Below are positions 59,409-64,000 of a stretch of DNA of 64,000 bases, piece by piece (position 1 is the stretch's first letter; each line of letters opens with the position of its first letter). The stretch lies in assembly GCA_027422505.1 (NCBI GenBank), contig JAPQWV010000333.1, positions 434,001 through 498,000 on the forward strand, given 5' to 3'. Both the position numbers and the translations under genes were made by a program. The notes under the pieces were generated by a model. That model was not told the origin of the DNA and searched no databases. It worked only from the letters and a program-made list of their open reading frames with translations. The stretch comes from Craterostigma plantagineum (taxonomy: Eukaryota; Streptophyta; Magnoliopsida; Lamiales; Linderniaceae).

Positions 59409-60133
59409 ATAGCTGATTAGTTAGTAGCGTTTGATTCTAGATTAGATTCGAGAATTATTTTTGACTCAATCTTTAAAGTTTGATCAAAAATTAATTCGTC
59501 GAGAAAAATTGTCACTGTTAATGTTGTCGTGCGGGAGAGTATGTCAGCGAAAAGTTCTACGAGCGAGAAAAATTACTCAAAATCTTTTGGTCGAGAAAAA
59601 AAATTTGGATCGCGAATTTATTTCGAGCGCGGAGAAACAGTATTGTTTAATAAGTTTCTCGCTGGGTCAAAATAAATTCGTTGACTGAAAAAGTTTCTCG
59701 GACGCAAATGGTTTCGCTTGTCAAACTGAGGAGTCTGACCGAAAAAAGTTTTTCGACAGTAAGTTTTACGCACGCAAAGTCAAAATTGGTCTTTGTCGAA
59801 AAAGTTTTTCGCTAATTAATGCTCGAGAAATTTTTCTACTAAAGTCGTTCTTGACAGAGACGACTTTAGGTCTGACTTCGTATTCTGATCGAGAAAAATT
59901 CTCGCGCAGAGTTTTTCGATCGAGAAAGTAATATGATCGAAGAATCTAGCGAGAAAAATTAAGATGATCGCAAAAAATCACAGAATACAATTAACACTGA
60001 TTCAAGCATAAATGATGAATTAGACCGTGAAATTACACCTATCTGCTCGAAATCAACTACTGACTACGCACGAAAAGGCAATTAAACACGTCATGAAGCA
60101 AAATATGTCGAATTTGAGCAAAATCAGAACATG
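59409..60133 (-). other. Copia 5' leader, first part, second copy
   Basis: Noncoding copy of 25390-26186 with the CGAGAAA motif block at about 59487-59977. Confidence 0.7.
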
Positions 60134-60138
60134 TTCAA
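60134..60138 (+). repeat. Target site duplication TTCAA (left), second copy
   Basis: Matches 62607-62611. Confidence 0.88.
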
Positions 60139-62606
60139 TGTAATACCCGTGAAATTAATACGGGATTATTTTGTAATGTTCGAAATTAATGAAGTTGATT
60201 TTCGAACAAAAACCAAATTTCAGAGCGAGCCGAAAATATTAACTGGGCCCGAGAGCGAATAAATTATTATGGGCCGAAAAGAATTAGGAAGCCCAAGAGA
60301 TAAATAAGGATCAAAATGGGTCAAGAGGCCAAAGAAAAGTTTGCAAGGCCCAAGTAAGAATTAACATTGGCCCAAGTACCTTAGAGATAATCATAGGGTT
60401 GCTTAACCTTGAGGGAAAGCCATGTGGGAGGCTCATCATCCCTTTATCACCTAACAAATAAAAACCCTCACATGTAATTACAACCAACGAACACAAAGGA
60501 GAAGGACTTTGGCCAACTCAAATCGAGTTTTCACCTATGAATTAATTCCAAAACTAAGCTAAGGAGGTAAGAACCTTAGCTAGCGTATAAATCTCCCACT
60601 AATTTATCTATATAACATACTTTATGGTTTGACAGATTTTTGTTAAGGAGCCGAAACAGGCAGAGGCGAAGGAGAAGTAAAATTCGAACAAGACCAAGTT
60701 GATTTCAACCTAGGAATTTAATTCAAAATTAAGTTTGGAGGCTAGGTAGGTGGTTATAACCCCTACTGATTTTTAACACCGTATACATTCCTAGAATTAC
60801 TTAGAATACGGATAAACGGTTATCCGAGATTAAGAGGATTTATTTTGTGATATTTGGAATTTTTGTGATGTTATATATGTGTTATGACGTGAATTCGAAC
60901 TCAAAATATGAGTTCAGTAATTTGGTGCTGTGTTTATGTGGTTTGATTTGTTGTCGAGCATAAAATCTGGAAAACTAGGTTGTTGAATATTTAAAGAAAT
61001 CGACCGATTGTGAGTTTCGATCGATTTCTGTTTCGCAGGCCTTTGTTTAATTTGTGGATCTGGCGGAAATAATTTATAAGAGACAGGAAAATCGGCCGAA
61101 TTGAGTTACGGGTCGCGAAACTAATTCACGGGCCCAAAAGATTTACAATGTGTGTGTTTAAAACGACATTCACGGGCCAGAGATCGGGTTTCGCGGGCTG
61201 AAGCGATTCGCAGACTGTGAGAGACGCCGCGGGCCGATTTTGAGTTTCGCGGGCCGACTCACTTTCGCGAGGTGATTCCTGTGAGTGGTGTCGGGCTTCG
61301 CGCGGGTTAAAGTGGGTTTCGCGGGCCTAATCGAGCGATTCGCGAAATCGGCGAAAGTCATTGCGAATCGGGCGTTGACTCGACTTTCGCGGGTTGACTA
61401 GTGCTTTAAACATCGAATCAAGCGATTCGCGGAATCGGGCGTTGACTCGACCAAGTCTTTTAACTGGGTTTCGGGCGATTTCGATTTGGGCTTTGACCAG
61501 CGTTGACCAGTGGACTAATTTTGGGCTTTTGCCCTATTTCAGGCCCAATATATTTAAATAAAATTATTTTCAGCCCAATCATTTTTAAAATAAAATATTT
61601 CGTACTATAACTTATATTTTCGGGTCAACCCATAGTATTTACATGAGGTTCCTATTTAAGAAAGTCCCCGACTTTAAATTATTAATATTATTTTGGGTTT
61701 TAAAACCTTCGGCCTAGTTTAATAGCTGTACGCTTATGTGGTTTGTACGTGTTTTCATGTTGACGGATTTTGTGTGCATTTCACGACATGCACGGGAGAG
61801 ATGATGATACGTATTTGTACGGTAACACCTTACGGTGTCGGTTGAGTGGGGTAGAGTGACCGTTTGGTCGTCAGGGTTAGACTCGCGTAGCACCTGGTGG
61901 GATAGGGGGTTTGCGACACCCATCTACTCGGGATTGAGCCGCCCGAGGTGTACACCACCGGATATTATTTGGCTCAAGGACGGCTGGCAAATGTCAGATT
62001 TCTGTCTACCCGGGTTAGTGGTATACTACTCGGGGAAAACCGTCGGATTGAGATTGTGTGCGGAAGGAGCGACCCGGCACGGCCGGCGTGGGCTACCGCA
62101 TGGTTTATGGCGCACTTTGCCATTGCGCGCGTGGGTGCTGAGTCTAGCCGAGGGCCCTCTTATGTATTGAGTGGTGACGTAGGTTGAGCGTGCATTATCA
62201 TGTTGTGAGGACATGGGATTGGGATGAGCGCATGCACGCATTGCATGTTTTTACCACCACCTACTGGGCAATTTTGCTCAGGGTTTTATTTTTTGTAGGT
62301 AAGACTAAGACCGACACTGATAAGTGTCAGGATGAGCTGTAGGCTGACTGGCGGCGGTGACTCCATTGGCTTTTGAGGGCGGCGTAGTACATGGGACGCG
62401 ACTTGTGGAGAGGCGTAGGATAGTCAGGTTTAGATTTTTGGGGCTTTGGCCCGATGTATTAATTTGACGTTCTTTTTGTAAACCCGACTTTACAACATTA
62501 TATATGTATATTATTTTCTTTAAAAAGATTTTCATAAATCTGGTCCTCCGCGACTTTCGTTGCGGAAATCCGCCAATCAACTTAATTAGAAAGTAAGGTC
62601 ACCACA
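60139..62606 (+). mobile_element. Solo LTR of a gypsy-type element (2468 bp), second copy
   Basis: Same ends, target duplication and TTTCGCGGG-rich block as 26192-28662, with small indels such as the loss of three bases near 61863 (GACCGTTTGGTCG). It is in the identical position, so it predates the duplication. Confidence 0.9.
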
Positions 62607-62611
62607 TTCAA
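62607..62611 (+). repeat. Target site duplication TTCAA (right), second copy
   Basis: Matches 60134-60138. Confidence 0.88.
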
Positions 62612-62871
62612 ACTGTTCTTCGCGCGAACAGTAACTTCTCGAATCAAATCAAATCTGCTAAATCGAAGTTCAAACAGCTACAGATCTAATCGCAATCAAC
62701 TTATATCACTAAGACGATCACAGAATCATCAAATTCAAGTCAAATAAGCACAGAATTGAGCTATTATATAGAAATTGAATTTCGCGCCAAAACTGTTCTT
62801 CGATGGAACAGTGTCAGAATTAAAATTTCGATTCAATTCTTACAATTTTCGATTCAAAACAGAACGAATCT
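62612..62871 (-). other. Copia 5' leader, second part, second copy
   Basis: Noncoding copy of 28668-28927. Confidence 0.65.
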
Positions 62872-62883
62872 GCTCTGATACCA
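62872..62883 (-). other. Copia primer binding site, second copy
   Basis: TGGTATCAGAGC on minus, two bases from the LTR. Confidence 0.92.
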
Positions 62884-62885
62884 AT

Positions 62886-62972
62886 TGTTAGGTCCTAATT
62901 AATCAACTCTATGATCCTAAGCATGAATTCTAAAGGAATCGATAAGAACTGCGTAGATTGAGATTTCGATCG
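62886..62972 (-). repeat. Copia 5' LTR remnant, second copy
   Basis: Copy of 28942-29028, cut at the same base by the small gypsy element. Confidence 0.88.
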
Positions 62973-63214
62973 TGAGGGAGAAGAGAGATAGCGACGAGAG
63001 AGATAAGAGAGACTTTCAGATTAGAGAAGAAACATAATTCATTGCTTAATTCCTCAACGAGTCACATTACAGTATATATAAACCAAAAGTGCATAATGGG
63101 CCAAGTAAAATGAACATATGAAATCGCTAGTTAAATGGGCCGACCTCACTCTCGGATGAGCCCAAATATCATCTGCTCTCCTTATCGATGTCACTCCTAG
63201 GTTGTGCTCTTACA
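62973..63214 (-). repeat. Truncated 3' LTR of the small gypsy element, second copy
   Basis: 242 bp, as in 29029-29270, with GTTGTGCTC where the first copy has GTTGGGCTC. Confidence 0.85.
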
Positions 63215-63783
63215 TTACCCCTCCGTTGAAACATCCTTGTCCCCAAGGATGAATGATTAAAACTTCCAACGAATTTCCCCATTCGGTTTAGATCAAGCAA
63301 CCATATGAGGATGAATCCCATTCGACCCGTCGTATAAAAAAATGTGTAAGCTTCCAGATTATTGAATAAAAGTTTCCTATCCTTAGAAATTCCGAAAGTA
63401 GACAGCAATATTACCGCTGCGACACGTTTACCTCGATCGAAAGGTTTATATCTTCTTGCTAGTCGTCGAGCTGCTAGGGTTGTTGTCCAAGAGCAGAACC
63501 GTGAAGAACACACCATTACAGCCCAAGTACTTGATTTATCATCCCTTTCACCCAAGATATTTCTGTGAACGAAAGGAGTATGTCTAAAAAACACCAAGTC
63601 GAGTGCGCATTTGAGCGTTTCGTCCCCATTGATAAACCGTTCGAGGAGCGATATCACCCCTACAATCTACAATTCAGTTGTCTTCATCAGGTCTTGGCGC
63701 TTTCCCATGCATAGGCGGGTAAAATTCCTAGCTGATTGTCGTCTTCCGTGCTTCCTTGGTTGTTGATTGTTAAAGAGGTTGGG
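63215..63783 (-). other. 3' internal part of the small gypsy element, second copy
   Basis: Copy of 29271-29839 with the same 162-aa frame. No family recognised. Confidence 0.5.
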
Positions 63784-64000
63784 CAGAGGCTTGGCCATCG
63801 CCCGGTCAGCGTTCCACAGCCATCGTCGCCCAGCTGCTGGACTTTTCCACGGTCTAAGACTCGGTATTTTAGTGCTATTGACGTGCGTATTTGCAAGTTT
63901 TTCCCAATGGACAAGTTCGCCTTGATTACTACAACACTAGGACGGCCTCGATCGAAAGGTGAGTGCTGAGGGCGCTTAAAGATACCAACGTATTGTTGGC
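63784..64000 (-). pseudogene. Malic enzyme fragment, second copy, tail only
   Basis: Corresponds to 29840-30056. One added base (GACTCGG against GATCGG near 63860) shifts the frame so that GKNLQIRTSIALKYR runs on into VLDRGKVQQLGDDGCG. The strongly conserved malic enzyme blocks lie beyond the window edge. Confidence 0.6.

Larger units (their letters stand above)
33959..64000. repeat. 34-kb tandem unit, second copy (cut by window end)
   Basis: This is a near-identical direct repeat of 1 to about 30056. Differences are scattered single-base indels, mostly in homopolymers, a few short indels and a modest number of substitutions. The window stops inside the unit, in the malic-enzyme fragment of the nested gypsy element. 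Confidence 0.95.
45135..64000 (-). mobile_element. Large copia element, second copy (cut by window end)
   Basis: Same order as the first copy. Gag, integrase and RT are less broken here: gag is open over 482 codons at 57390-58838, the integrase tail over 226 codons at 54582-55262, and RT keeps YRLKQAP. The element's far 5' end lies beyond the window. Confidence 0.88.
62973..64000 (-). mobile_element. Small gypsy element with malic enzyme fragment, second copy (cut)
   Basis: Only the 3' part is inside the window: truncated LTR, 3' border and the weakly conserved end of the captured segment. Confidence 0.8.

Noticed and set aside
1..64000. tRNA or rRNA genes
   Set aside because: None recognised; the tRNA-like matches are retrotransposon primer sites.

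Overview
The window is plant nuclear repeat DNA, most likely from a eudicot. It holds no intact host gene, rRNA or tRNA that I can recognise. The evidence is a plant-type LINE (zinc-knuckle ORF1; ORF2 with endonuclease, RT, zf-RVT and RNase H), Ty1/copia and Ty3/gypsy LTR retrotransposons with initiator-tRNA-Met primer sites, and a CACTA (En/Spm) TNP2 transposase. All are broken by stops and frameshifts. The species cannot be named from the sequence.

The dominant structure is a head-to-tail direct repeat with a period of about 33.95 kb. Bases 1 to about 30056 recur almost identically from 33959 to 64000, and the segment between them (about 30057-33958) is seen once. The offset between matching landmarks drifts only between 33942 and 33958. 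Many of the differences are one-base homopolymer indels. This is either a very recent tandem duplication of a nested transposon cluster or an assembly duplication.

Layout of one unit (first copy; second copy in brackets):
(1) 5'-truncated LINE on +, 1-8971 [33846-42916]. Its RT domain is split by the 3' end of a minus-strand Ty3/gypsy element with a 3.94-kb LTR, 2862-6954 [36811-40902].
(2) A truncated Tnt1-like copia fragment on +, about 8973-10420 [42918-44362]. About 0.7 kb of unassigned DNA and a 63-bp gypsy LTR terminus follow.
(3) A large minus-strand copia element, 11192-31695 [45135-window end]. Reading minus, it has a broken 5' LTR, a tRNA-Met primer site, a gag with a coiled-coil extension, PR-IN-RT-RNase H, a long AT-rich spacer, an extra 3' reading frame of about 1.2 kb-aa scale, a polypurine tract and a 3' LTR. 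This plan resembles Sirevirus-type copia.
(4) Nested in that element: a gypsy-type solo LTR with a perfect 5-bp target duplication (26192-28662) and, inside its 5' LTR, a small defective gypsy element (29029-31673). The small element has lost pol and carries a fragment of a plant malic enzyme gene.
(5) A CACTA TNP2 fragment on +, 31696-33845, which abuts the LINE and so begins the next unit.

Relative order of events: the copia element inserted first, then the solo-LTR element and the malic-enzyme-bearing gypsy element entered it. The 34-kb unit was duplicated last, because the two units are far more alike than the LTR pairs inside them. No part of the window encodes an intact element; any mobility would need proteins supplied from elsewhere.
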